From Lactarius indigo (Eukaryota; Basidiomycota; Agaricomycetes; Russulales; Russulaceae), in NCBI GenBank assembly GCA_025766275.1, contig JAFKAC010000028.1, forward strand, positions 372,001 to 436,000: DNA of 64,000 nt, written 5' to 3'. The notes below the pieces were generated by a model. The model was not told the origin of the DNA. It was given only the letters and a program-made list of their open reading frames with translations, and did no database searches. Each line of letters begins with the position of its first letter. The first letter of the stretch is position 1. This document shows positions 10,935 to 22,172 of this stretch, piece after piece. A program made the translations under genes and the position numbers.

Positions 10935-11796
10935 AGCCGTAATCTGTAAACGACAAGATCTACTCGCAATACAATACTGTGAGCATGTATCCATTATTTC
11001 CTTCCCAACTTGAGTGTGCCACTGCGTGTTGGTGCGCAAGTGTCTTGAGGCTCATGCTGGGGCCTAACCAGCCTTGCTCGACCCATGCCACAGACCCCAG
11101 GCGTGGGGAGACGCACAGGAAGACCCCTCCATCACTGTGCGCATTACGGTACTACTATCTTCTATTTCCGGGTTTTTGTCCTGATTTATTAGGCGGGGCT
11201 GGGGGAGCTCGGCCTGGCTATAGGCCCAGTGAACAGTTGGCCATTGCTGCCCATTAAGTTGGGAGCAGTTTTGGGGTGTCAAGGCTGGGTGGTAGTCACT
11301 CCACCGAAGCACTTGCCTCTGTTACAACTGTGCCGTGCTACATAATACTAGTAGTATCTACATAGGACATGAGTGGTGCGGCCTCTGCTGGCAGGGATTA
11401 TTCCCTATAGGCACACTTCACTGATGTGTTCCTTCCCATGTGTTGTGGCGTTCACCAAGGACTCCCCCAAACAGCACGGCAGGCAAAGGTCTTACCTGAG
11501 CCTCTGTGGAATCTGCCGTGGGTGGCTCCTCCTTGGCGTGGGACCCCAGGATGCCTCTAAGCGCACTGTCGCTGAGCGTGCCTCGTCATTTAAAAACGGC
11601 ATTGCTTGGCATGCACTTATGCTCCAGGTGGGGATAATTACATCACTATTACTATTTACAAGCCGCACACATGGGGGCAGGACGCACTAAGCATTCTGGC
11701 CATTACAGTTTCATGAGCGGGGTTGGAAGGTCATGTGATCTCATCTATGCAGTCCTGTTGCTGACTGCTCCTTGGCAACAGAAATGTCTCTAATCA
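10935..11796 (+). other. Copia 5' leader, no gene
   Basis: About 860 bases lie between the primer site and the gag ATG. No protein-like frame is recognised. It is probably an untranslated leader with packaging signals. Confidence 0.5.
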
Positions 11797-12693
11797 ATGT
11801 CATCTGGTTCTACCAATCCTGCACCCTCGGGTACCTCTGGCTCTGGATCTGGAGGCGCTGGCTCGGGCTCTTCCAAGCTACCTAGCATCGTGATGGCCAT
11901 GCGTATCAAAGCCGCTGCCTCTAACCATTTCATGGTGCCATCTGGCACTCATCTCAAAGTCTTGAACGGACAAAACTGGTCCACTTGGGCAGAAACGCTC
12001 TGCACGCTCCTGCAACTGAATGAAGTTGAAGATATTCTTAGTCATGAAACCTATCCAACTGGGGTTGATCAGGACGACTGGACTTCCATTCAACGGAAGA
12101 CCATGGTGTACCTCCATCTCCACTGCTCAGCAGACGTCTATTCAACTGTGAAATCTGATGTTGACTTCCCCGCGTTCAAGAACAAATTTGATCACCTTCA
12201 GGAGATCTATGGTGGCACAGGCTTCACCACGGCCTTCAACCTCTGGATTGAGCTTACCCGGGCACGTCTCGACAACAGTTCCCCTCTCGCTCCTCAGCTC
12301 GCAAAGCTCAACAAGACTTGCGTCAAACTGACCAATGCAAACATGGGTGTCACTGACGACCAGTTTTGCCTCATCCTCCTCCATGCCCTACCCAAGACTT
12401 ACAAGGTAGTGGCGATGACTCTCCTCGCTTCCGGCCCCTCTCCCAGTCTCAAGAATGGCAACATTGTAGCTCGCGTGCTCAATGAAGAAGGGCGGAGGGC
12501 TGGACCTTCAGCTTCTCTCAATGTGGCTCGTGCTCTGATTCAGTCTGGCAAGAAAAAGAAGAAAGATCACTTGAATTTGACCTGCCATTACTGCAATAAG
12601 AGAGGTCATATTCAACCAGACTGCCACAAGAAGAAGAAGGATGAAGCGGATAAGAAAAAGAAGGAGGAGGAAGGCGGTACGGATGGTGGATAA
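11797..12693 (+). CDS. Copia gag, CCHC nucleocapsid
   Basis: A frame of 298 codons begins with a Ser/Gly-rich tail. It continues with a copia gag core (LKVLNGQNWSTWAETLCTLLQ; the NW..W pattern is typical of the UBN2/retrotran_gag type) and ends with the zinc knuckle CHYCNKRGHIQPDC followed by a Lys-rich tail. The TAA at 12691-12693 lies in the same frame as the protease, so gag and pol were one polyprotein frame and the stop may be a CAA-to-TAA mutation. It packages element RNA, by family knowledge. Confidence 0.85.
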   Translation: MSSGSTNPAPSGTSGSGSGGAGSGSSKLPSIVMAMRIKAAASNHFMVPSGTHLKVLNGQNWSTWAETLCTLLQLNEVEDILSHETYPTGVDQDDWTSIQRKTMVYLHLHCSADVYSTVKSDVDFPAFKNKFDHLQEIYGGTGFTTAFNLWIELTRARLDNSSPLAPQLAKLNKTCVKLTNANMGVTDDQFCLILLHALPKTYKVVAMTLLASGPSPSLKNGNIVARVLNEEGRRAGPSASLNVARALIQSGKKKKKDHLNLTCHYCNKRGHIQPDCHKKKKDEADKKKKEEEGGTDGG

Positions 12694-13603
12694 AAGGCTG
12701 CAAATGCTCATGTACTAGTACCTACTACAGCCTCTATTGTAGAGGTTTCCGACAATAATGAGCTCCGTGTCGCCTTGTACTCTGCCGTTCGAACACGTTG
12801 GATGATGGATAGTGGCACGACGCACCACATGAGCCCCCATAAGATTGACTTCGCTGACTATACCCCATGTCAAGGAACTGTTCGCCTTGGGGATAAGTCG
12901 ACCGTTGATCAGGTGGGGGTGGGGACTATCGTCTTCAAAACGAGTCAAGGGTCACAGATAATGTTGACCAACGTTCTGCATATCCCACAGCTCAAGACAT
13001 GCTTTCTGTCAATGTGTGCTCTTGTGCAGAGGGGTGCTACTGTGATATTTACCCAAGGCTCTTTCGAAATCACTATCAATAAGCGTAGCGTTGGTTTGGG
13101 GTACCTGGAGGACAACTTATATTGGTTGGACGTCTCCATGGCTTCCCTCAACGTGCACATGCGGCGCACAACCATTTCTTTACATGTTTGGCATCAACGT
13201 ATGGGGCATATGTCCCATATGGCCCTTAAGTCTCACGGTCCCTCTGCCATGATAGGCATGGATCTTGACGATTCCACCACAGCAATACCAAACACTTGCC
13301 ACAGTTGTGAATTGGGCAAGTCTGCCCGATGTCCCTTCTCCGGGTCTAGCAGTAAATGTACGAGTTGGATATTTGAGGTCGTACATAGCGATCTTGCTGG
13401 CCTGATGCAGACCACCTCCATCGAGGGTTCTAGCTACATTGCCACTTTCATAGACGATCACTCGCGTTTCGCAGTGGTCTACTTCCTAAAAACAAAAAAT
13501 CTATTTGTAGACGTGCTAAAGAAGTTCCTTGCCTGGGGTAGCACCCAGACATCTCACAAATTGTGTGCGCTACATTTGGATAGAGGTGGTGAATACATGG
13601 CTA
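12694..13603 (+). pseudogene. Copia pol part 1: protease, zinc motif, start of integrase
   Basis: In frame with gag, this holds the aspartic protease motif WMMDSGTTHHMS. It then has the GAG-pre-integrase HHCC motif (VWHQRMGH ... CHSCELGKSAR) and the integrase core through VHSDLAG and LHLDRGGEYMA, the first two catalytic aspartates. The frame stops at 13603, where the hAT transposon enters, and the third catalytic residue lies beyond the insertion at 19568. Confidence 0.88.
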
Positions 13604-13899
13604 TAGTGTTGCCGTGGCTCGGCTCAGCTTGGCTTGGCTCAGCTAAGCACAGCTCAACCAAAAAAGGACGAGCTGAGCTGAGCCACTCCGAATTGAGCTG
13701 GCTCAAGCTAGGCTGAGCCGGCTCAAGCCACCCAAAAGTACGAATAGGAAATCGTACCATTTTGGGTAGCCTGAGTCAGCCAAGCCAATGAACACGCGCG
13801 TGAATCCAAGTCTTGAACTTCAAGCTTCAAGCCCTGAGTACTGAGTATACCTGGCTCCCCCTCAGTGAGACTGAGTTATCTGAACGACTGGCTGGGATC

Positions 13900-14700
13900 C
13901 CCAGTCATCCCCCCCCTCTGCACAGACTGGGCTTGCGGTCTGTGCGCTGTCTGCGCGCTGTTCGCGTTGTCCGCCCGCCGACCGCTGGCCTTGTCTGTGC
14001 TCTCGCCGCCCTCGTTGCTCTCTCTCTGGCCGCTGCTTCTTCTCGCCGTCGCTCGCTCTGGTCGCCGCTGGTCGCTGGTTGCCGCCGCTCACTCTGGTCG
14101 CCGCCGCTTGCTCTGGTCGCTGCCCGTCGCTCTGGTCGCCGCTGGTCACCGCCTCTCGCCGCTGGTCGCTGCCTCTCGCTGCTGGTCACCGCCTCTCGCT
14201 GCTGGTCGCCGCCTCTCGCTGCTGGTCGTCGCCTCTCGCCGCCCCTCGCCGCTCCTCTGGCCGCCGCGCAGCCGTCGGTGCCTCTGATGGCGCTGTCGCC
14301 ATCGTCGCCAACGTTGTCGCCGTTGTCGCCTGCGCCGTCACTGTCACCGCCGCCTACTGTCTCTGCCACCACCTCCGTGTCGTCTTCGGCATCATCACCC
14401 TATGCCCTCACTTCTGCCGCTGCTGTCGCCACAACCGCCCTCGCTGCCGCCACCGCCACCACCCACGCTGCTGCTGCAGCTGCCGCCGCCACCGCCAACG
14501 CCCTCGCTGCAGCCGCCGCCACCGCCACCATCCTCACTGCCGCTGCCACCGCTGCCACCACCTTCGCTGTCGCCGCCGCCACCGCCCTCGCGTCGCCGCC
14601 ACCGCCACCACTCGCTGCTGGCGCCACCACCGCCAGAGCTGTCGCCGCCGCCACCGTTCCACCGTCGCTGCCACCGCCAGCGCCTGCCCGCCTTCGGACG
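13900..14700. repeat. GC-rich triplet low-complexity tract in the hAT element
   Basis: Degenerate CTCGCCGCTGGTCGC and CCGCCACCG units with strong three-base periodicity give long spurious reading frames on both strands (Ala/Pro/Ser-rich). I treat these as repeats, not genes. Confidence 0.7.
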
Positions 14701-14938
14701 ACCATTGCGTGCCCCTGGATGCCTCGGACACCCTCGGAAGGCCCTCAGACGCCCTCGGATACCCTCGGACAGCCCTCGCGCACCCTCCTCTTGCCCCTCC
14801 ACACCCCCCTTTCTCTTCCCACCCCCTTTTCCCTCTCTGGCCACCCCAGGTGAGTCGCACAGGTCCCCTACTTTTATGTAGTTCATTCCTAGGTACAAAT
14901 ACATGTATATAGCCTTGTTGCAAATAAATTCTCTTAAA

Positions 14939-17900
14939 CTACTGCTCACTAATGCCCCTGAGATAAGCCCTCAAGTCCTCAACTGGTCTGACTGCCTCCA
15001 TTCCCTCCAGCTCTTCCATTTCATCCTTCTCTCCAAGCCCTTCAGTAAAATTGAGTTCCCTTTTATACTTTGCCTGAAACTTGAGTATCTGTATGGCTTC
15101 CATGCTGCCTGGCTTAAGGCGGTTCCTCCTGGCTCTAGCTGTCTCCTTGCTTGCTGAGAAGACACGCTCACATGGGACTGAAGTGGCTTGAATGGGGAGT
15201 AAGTCCATGGCAAGCTTGAAGAGTGTTGGCCACTTTTTCTGGTGTTCCTGCCATTCCAACTACTGTCAGTACTCCCTAACAAAATGAACCATTCTACATA
15301 CCTGCCAGAACTCAAGAATATTGGCATATTTGACTGGGGCTGCTAGATAGTCATCAACTTCACCTTCTAAGGGATTTGCCTGTGGTCTGTAGACAGGCAT
15401 TGGGCCAATACCAAGGTTTGCCAAAGTGGCCTGCATGCCACCAAATGGTTCAGGGGGTGGAGGGGGTACAGTTGATCTAGTAGGGGCTCTAGATGGTGTG
15501 TACAATGGTCTGAGCTACTTAGAATTTTAGTTTTAGAGTAGCATGATAAAATTAAAAGCACTCACTGCATCAAGGAGGTGGCGCTTTACTGCTTCAGAAA
15601 CATTTGATTGGTAGTGTTGCTTGAACCATTCAAGCTTTGTCAAAGGGTTAAGAACTGTTCACATGAGATGAGAAATTATGCAGAATATTAAGACAGCCAC
15701 TCACCCATTGAAAGCTGATATACTGGAAGGTCAAGGGCCTGGATAGAATATGGAACTATCTTCTCTGAAGCTTTTCCAATAATAAGACCAATATCCTGTC
15801 TCTCAGTCTCCAAGGTATTTGCCAAGTCATTCAGGGTTTTTAAAAAGCCCTCAAATGCAGCAACTGTGCCACAAAGTGTTGGCGTCTTCTCATAAGAAAG
15901 TGATTGCTGATACCAGAAGGGGATCTAATAAATAAATTAATAGACAATCAGAGAGAGAAAATGTCTGCACACCTGAAGAATTCTCTGAAGTCCCCCAAGG
16001 ACCCTCCAATCTTCCTCATCTAATGGGTCTGGCCCTCCCTCCTGAGTAAACCTATCAATTGCCTAACTAAAAGTTAGCATTAGAATTTATTAAATGGCTT
16101 AAAAAATACCTCTCTCAAGATAAATGCCCTCTTGATCATTAAATAGGCAGAGGACCACCTGGTCTCCACATCAAGGATTAATTGCAAAGGAGGCACATTT
16201 GACTCCTTTGCAATTGCAGAAAATATATCACGCCTTCATGATGAGTTGCGGATCTATTATAAATAAGTTAGAAAAAAAAGAAAGAAAAAAAAAAAAGAAA
16301 AAACTCGGAAAAAGAAAAAGAAAAAGAAAAAGAAAAAGAAAAAGAAAAAGAAAAAGAAAAAGAAAAAGAAAAAGAAAAAGAAAAAAGACAAAAGACAAAA
16401 AAACTCGAAAAAAAGAAGGGAAAAAGAAGAAAAAAAAGAAAAAAAAAAAGGAAAGGCTCACATAAACAATAATTTGCTGAAGCCTTTTAACTTGGTCAAA
16501 ACCAAGTTCAACTGCTTCCTCAAGCATTGCCTTGCATGCAAGATTTACAATATGGGCAAAGCATCTAAAAAGTGTTAGCAAAAAAATATTAAATAGTTTG
16601 ACACTTACCTGATGTGGCGCTGCTCTGCAGAAAACCCAGTATTAGGATATTGCTTCTTTAACTGAGTTTCTAGTGCCTCCATCATAGAGCTGTTGTTGGA
16701 TGCATTATCTGTTGTTATCCAACCAATCTTTATTTTAAAAAAAAATTAATTAGTCGAAATTTATATATAAAATGAAGTAGACATTACCTTTCTTTCAAGC
16801 CCCATCCTAGTAATGATAAAATGAAAGACCTCAGCTAACCTCTCTCCAGTGTGGGACCCAGGAAAATAGACAAATCCAATAAGGTCAGCTCTAAGGGTTA
16901 GCTTTTGCTGGCCATCTTGAGTCTGGATCTGCTCCAGCCAGTGAGCAGTAACAGCCATGTATGGCTTGAGGTCAGGGTCTGTCCACATGTCTGTGGTAAA
17001 AGAGACCCTCCCAAGGCAGCTTGTCTAAATAGAAGTTAGCCCTCAAGCACTAAGATATAATAATAAAATATTACCTGAATATGCTGAGACAAATTGTGGA
17101 GTGCCTCTGTACAGTTCTCCACAATGCGCTTCTGCATAGTGGTCCTGTGAGGGATGTCTGCATCACTCAGCTCAGGGCGGAGTAGGAGACACAGGTGGCG
17201 GAACTCTGGTCTCTCCACAATCATCATAGGCTAAAAAAAAAAAAAAAAAACATTAAATAGGGAAAAAAAATTAAAATTAAATAAAAAACCTGATCTGTGG
17301 CAACAATAAATTGCACAAGGCCATCTAAAAAGTTGTCTTGAGTGAAGGGAGTGCGGCGCCTAGCTTGATGCTCTACAGGAACTCCAGTAACTCTTGCAAC
17401 AGCTTCTTCTCCCTCTTACCTCTCAGCTCAATTTTGAGTCTTTGGCACTCTGTAACCCACTCTTCTGCATGGTGATTGAGCAGATGGGATCGCAGAGGAC
17501 CTGTTGCAGTAGTGGAGCGATATGAGTGTACTTTGATGGACGCATCCTCTTGATGAAGTATTCTACAAAAATAATTTTTAGAAATAAAAATAACAATAAA
17601 AATAAAAAAACTCACAAGCAAAACTTGCACTGTTTCTTCCCATCAACAGCTTGAAAAAACCTCAAGGTATCATCACCTGAGCCCAGCCTTGAACCAGCTT
17701 TTTGAGCCCTCCTTGGGCGGCGAGTTGGAGTTGGAGGGTCAGAGCTGCCATCCTGAGGGCTATTGAAATTAGTGCCACCCTCCTGAGAGCCATCTGACCC
17801 ATTTCCAAGGTCAAAGTTCTCAGGTTGGGGTGAGCTAAGGCCTCCCTATATTAAATTTGTTAAAAAATGATTATAAAATTAATAAAATAGATACTCACTT

Positions 17901-18228
17901 GATTGGCAGCCTGAGCAGGTGAAGAACCTGCAAAGGGGTCCTCTCCCTGCTGTGAGGGTCCAGGAGGGCCACCTGAAGCTGCAGAAGAGCCTAGATTAAA
18001 GTGCACATGTCTGGCACTGGCAACTGATGTCTGAGCAGCTGTGGATGAGACTAACACAATATGAGTGTATGGATACCATCAAAACAATGAGCACATACCA
18101 TCAAGCTGAAAAGACATCTCCAAAGCACCACCAGGAAGCTCCCGCTGTTTGACCTGGCTCTTCTTGGTCTTTGGCCTTTTTGGAGTCCTCTTGGGTGTTG
18201 AAGGGGCCCTCTTCCTAGATCCAGCCAT
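14939..18228 (-). pseudogene. hAT transposase gene, about 15 exons, one nonsense codon
   Basis: Minus strand, start ATG at 18228 (MAGSRKRAPSTPKR). Exons read by eye: 18228-18099, 18050-17899, 17845-17616, 17562 to about 17290, 17230-17075, 17024-16788, 16727-16609, 16564-16462, 16253-16110, 16062-15973, 15924-15705, about 15654-15567, about 15515-15302, 15259-14939. They contain a BED-type zinc finger (CKFC ... HLLNHH), catalytic-core motifs TTDMWTDPDLKPYMAVTAHW and TTDNASNN, RCFAHIVNLACKAM, RWSSAYLMIKR, and the C-terminal hAT dimerisation region (ATSVPCERVFSASKETARARRN). A TGA at 16238-16236 (CGA in origin) and a frame mismatch near 17395 suggest it is inactive. Confidence 0.85.
16311..16382. 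repeat. AAAAAG hexamer microsatellite in a transposase intron
   Basis: About twelve uninterrupted copies of AAAAAG, continuing into an A-rich tail to about 16450. It lies inside the intron between transposase exons ending at 16462 and starting at 16253. Confidence 0.85.
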
Positions 18229-18619
18229 AGTAGACGTAGCCAAGAGTAGTACAAAAAAAAATAAAAGAAGCAAGTTGAAGTAGATCAGCTGAGATCGGGC
18301 AGAGATGAGGAGAGATGAGACTGTAGCAGACAGCAGGAGCTGAGACGAGAGCGTGGGAATGCGCGTCGTACATGCGGTGGCTGCAAAAATTCCTTGCCAT
18401 TGCATTGCGTAACTTGCATTCGTGCTTGCCAGCACGAGCACGAACCACTGGCACGGGTCTGCGACCCACCCTCTCTCTTGGCTATCAGGTATGTATTTCT
18501 TTTTTTTTCGTGGCTCACTGACTCGCCCACACGCGTGCCCTCGCAGGTAACAAGGCAGCGGCAAGACCTGCCCTGTGACAACGTCGCCCCGAACCCCCAA
18601 GCCCCCAAGGCAGCCACGG

Positions 18620-19110
18620 AGCGATGGCGCCAGCCCCGTGGTGCAACAACCGCGACCACCATCACCACGACCACCACCGCAACCATGACCAAAGCCGCAA
18701 CCACAACCACCACCGCGGCGACCACAACAACCATGGCGACGACCACCACAACAGCGACTGCGACCATGACCGCGGCAACCACAACCATCACAGCGACCAC
18801 GGCGACCACCATGGCGACCACCACCACAACCGCAGCGACCGCGACGACAACTGCGACCACCACCACCACCACCACCACCACAACCACGACCACCATGGCG
18901 ACCACCACCACCACCGCGACGACCGCGACGACGACCGCAACCACCACCACCACCACTGCAGCGACCACAACCACCACGGCGGCCACCACCACGACCGCGG
19001 CGACCGCAACGACGACCGCGACCACCACCACCACCACTGCAGCAACCGCGACCACAACCGCGACCACCACAACGACTGCGGCGACCGTGACGACGACAGC
19101 GACGACGATG
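18620..19110. repeat. ACC/GCG triplet repeat tract in the hAT element
   Basis: An array of ACC, GCG and ACG triplets, upstream of the transposase start and inside the right part of the transposon. It yields His-, Thr- or Trp/Val-rich spurious frames depending on phase. No gene is called. Confidence 0.75.
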
Positions 19111-19567
19111 GCGAGGCAGTTTCGATTCCCCGGGCAGTAGATAGACATAAAATATATTCTCTGTACTATGTAGTCTACTTCAATACATATGTTTTATTTT
19201 ATTTTTTGTCAGAGTTTGCACAAGGTTGTCTGAGGAGACGCCAAGAAAGAGAACCTACCCAGTTTTCTTCTGAGAGCCTTAGCGGACAGCGGACACGCAT
19301 ATTGAGCAAATATATTTCCATTTTTGGCCAGCTCATTCCTGGCTCAGCCAGACAGAAACCGTTCTCGCCCACTCACGCGTACTCACGAGCCGGGCGAGCC
19401 CTGCCCAATCTAATCATTCCCAATCGAGCCTGGCTCAGCCCAGCTCAGCCAGCTCGTGAGCCGAGCTGAGCCAATTTTGGTCATGAGCTGATGTGTCAGC
19501 TTGGCTCGGCTCAAAACAGCTCAGCTTGGCTGGCTCAGCCGATTTGAGCCGAGCCACGGCAACACTA

Positions 19568-19796
19568 CATGGCTAGCACTGTGACGGAAATCTTAAATGA
19601 GAAGGGTATTGAGCGACATTTAACGATGCTGGGCTCACCTCAACAAAATGGCAAGGCCGAGCAGTTCAATTGCACGATAATGAAGAAGGCTATGGCCATG
19701 CTCCATACTGCTGGATTGTCAACTGGCTTCTGGGAATGCGCCATTGATATGGCAGTTCATGTCTATAACTGCAGTCCCACCAGGATGTTGAGTTGG
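19568..19796 (+). pseudogene. Copia pol part 2: end of integrase core
   Basis: The frame resumes after the hAT element with VTEILNEKGIERH, then SPQQNGKAEQFN, which supplies the third catalytic acidic residue (Glu) of the DDE integrase, and CSPTRMLSW. It is cut at 19796 by a solo LTR. Confidence 0.85.
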
Positions 19797-20310
19797 TGTT
19801 ACAGTACGGACTTGATGACTCCTTACATATGACTCATGACCGGTTATGACTACGGTCCAGTATCAGTATTAGTCATGGACTCTTACTTCGCATCAGTCAG
19901 CATAGTAGTTCGCATGTGATTGTGACTCATGTATGACTCATTCCTAGGATAGCTGTACTAGGGTTCGAGCTAGTTACGCTATTGGTTATTTACTATTCAA
20001 GCGGCGCTTTAAAGCCCGCGCATATCTGTATAAGTAGTTGACTCGGAAGACCAAGAGTCCCCATCTTGGTCTTCTTCAATCCACCATTTGACTCGCCTTT
20101 CGTCTGCCTTAGTCTCGGACTAAGTGTGCCTCCACTTGTATCCACCAAGGGATACTCTTCTTTACCCTCTTTCGCTGCAGTGTGTGCCAGTGTGCCCCTG
20201 TTCAGCCTGTGTTGGGTTGACACGCGTCCCCATTCGCCTAACTTTCGCTAAGTCGACTACGCCCTTTACGAGTCCAAGTCAGACTAATGCCGGTGGAGCG
20301 TAACAGTTGG
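19792..20310 (+). repeat. Solo LTR (19797-20305, 509 bp) with GTTGG target duplications
   Basis: Starts TGTTACAGTACGG and ends GAGCGTAACA, flanked by GTTGG at 19792-19796 and 20306-20310. It matches the LTR fragment at 5303-5662 in opposite orientation and has the same TATAAG box and AAGACCAAGAGT palindrome. It interrupts the copia integrase. An apparent start codon at 20287, ahead of the next pol segment, lies inside this LTR and is accidental. Confidence 0.92.
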
Positions 20311-22172
20311 TGCATGCTGTACGAGATCTGGAACTCTGGTCAGGTTCTGGATGTCTCCCATTTACGCATCTTCAGGTGCAAAGGGTACATGCACATACCT
20401 AAGGACAAGCGACAGAAGCTAGACACGAAAGCGACTGAAGTCGTTCTTGTCGGGTATGAGCCAGGTTCAAAGGGCTACCGGCTGTGGGATAGACATACCT
20501 GCTCTTTTCAATTGTCCCGAGATGTGACATTCAATGAGAGTACGTTTCCTTCCCAGGAGGGTGATGAGCCATGTCCTGCGCTTGTGTCTCCTGCACCTGT
20601 CAGTGTGCAAGCCCCCATAATTAGCAGTCCAGCTCCTGCTGCACCTAACACGGCAGCGGTGCCACCTGTCGCTGTTGCGCCTACTCAGCCAGCAGCGCAG
20701 CCTAGTTTACCGGTAGTGCGTCCTGCTCGTCCTGCTTCCCCTACGGACAGTGAAGAGCAGGTTAGAAATATACTACACCCCGATTCTGAAGTGTCTGACT
20801 CACCTAACAGGTCTCAGCAACCATCAACGCCCCCTACTCCTTCCTCTCTTCTGTCATCTCTGACGTCTCTCCCGTCCACACCTGAGCAGCCTAGTGCCAT
20901 GCCCAGCGAACCGCCCCCATGCCGTAGTGCTATGCGTGTTGAGAATCGCCTGCCTTTGCCCTTGGCTGATCAGCCAGAGGGGTATGTGGATCGAATTCAG
21001 CGTGCTCAGTTGTTGTGTGAGATGGCAAACATACCTTGTCGCACTGCTCATGCTCCTGTGCCAAATCTGCGGTACTTTGGTGCCAACAATGTTGCGCAGC
21101 ACAGCAGGTGTCTTGGGTACGCTGAGCTTTTGGCAGCTGCTCATGTGGGCAGGGATCTGGTGTCGTACAAAGAGGCAATGATCTCCACTGATGTGGATGA
21201 GTGGATGGCCGTGTGTCAATATGAAATTGAAGCATTAGCTAAGAATGGCATGTGGGATTTGGTGGATCTCCCACCTGGTTGCAAACCCATTAAGTCTAAG
21301 TGGGTTTTCAAATTGAAATCGGACAGGCACTATCACGCTAGGCTGGTGGCTAAGGGATTTATGCAAGTCCCGGGTATTGATTTCAACGAAACCTTTTCTC
21401 CCATTGTGCACTTTGAGTCGCTGTGCTTGCTTCTAGCATTGGCCGTGCTAGAGGATTGGCATATCCACCAAATGGATGTAAAATCCACGTTCCTCAATGG
21501 CGTGCTTGAGGAAGAAATATTTATGGAGCAACCTCAGGGTTTCATTGTAGCTGGACAGGAGATGCGAGTCTGTCGCCTGAAGAAGGCGCTCTATGGGCTT
21601 AAGCAGGCCTCCTGCGTGTGGAATCTCCAGTTCCACGGAGTCCTTACTGGGCTCGGCTTCACGTGGACGTTCACCAATGCCAGCGTTTACGTGTGTCACC
21701 AACATGGGGGGGATGGTCCTTTGATAATCGTTCTCTATGTTGATGACATCACATTGTTGGGATCTTTGTTGTCAAACGTCAAGCACATCAAGCAGTCTCT
21801 AAGCGATCGCTACGAGATGTCGGATCTGGGGGAGATCGAGTCTTACCTCGGGATCCGCATTGTGCAGGACTGAGCAGAGCGGCAACTTGAGATTGATCAA
21901 TCTGGATACATAATGGATGTTTTGGAGCGCTTCGGCATGGTGGATGCCAATCCCCACAACATGCCGCTGCCCTCAGGGGCAGATGAGCATTTAATAAAGT
22001 ACACCGGTCAAGCGTCAGAGTCTGATGTTAGGCACTACCAATCGTTGATAGGAAGTTTGCTATACATTCAGATAGGCACACATCTGGATATTTCGTTTGC
22101 TGTGTCACGCTTAGTGCAATATGCCGCAAACCCCTCACCACAGCACCTAAAGCTCGCACAATACGTTCTAAG
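20306..22172 (+). pseudogene. Copia pol part 3: integrase tail and reverse transcriptase
   Basis: It encodes YEIWNSGQVLDVSHLRIFRCKGYMHI (integrase end), a Pro/Ser-rich linker, then the copia RT core: KPIKSKWVFKLK, YHARLVAKGFMQ, MDVKSTFLNG, LKKALYGLKQA, LYVDDITLLG (catalytic YVDD at 21736-21747). A TGA at 21871-21873 breaks the frame, and sense coding continues in the same frame to AQYVL, where the next LTR begins. Confidence 0.88.

Larger units (their letters stand above)
13596..19575 (-). mobile_element. hAT DNA transposon (13604-19567) with 8-bp duplication CATGGCTA
   Basis: The termini are 23-base perfect inverted repeats starting TAGTGTTGCCGTGGCTCGGC. They are flanked by identical 8-mers CATGGCTA at 13596-13603 and 19568-19575, the hallmark of hAT elements. 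Subterminal zones (13610-13790, 19420-19560) are packed with GGCTCAGC/GCTGAGCC words, likely transposase-binding repeats. A multi-exon transposase gene lies on the minus strand. The rest is mostly triplet-rich low-complexity DNA. It splits the copia integrase between the second Asp and the Glu. Confidence 0.93.

Noticed and set aside
13862..14949. Long open frames on both strands in the GC-rich triplet region
   Set aside because: Composition is a simple triplet repeat, all phases are open, and no domain is recognisable. The region lies inside the hAT element.
18285..19469. Val-, Thr-, His- or Trp-rich long frames
   Set aside because: Artefact of ACC/GCG triplet repeats. The real transposase exon is only 18228-18099 here.
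20287..20305. Start codon of the 528-codon frame ending at 21873
   Set aside because: The ATG belongs to the solo LTR. The natural copia frame comes from upstream.
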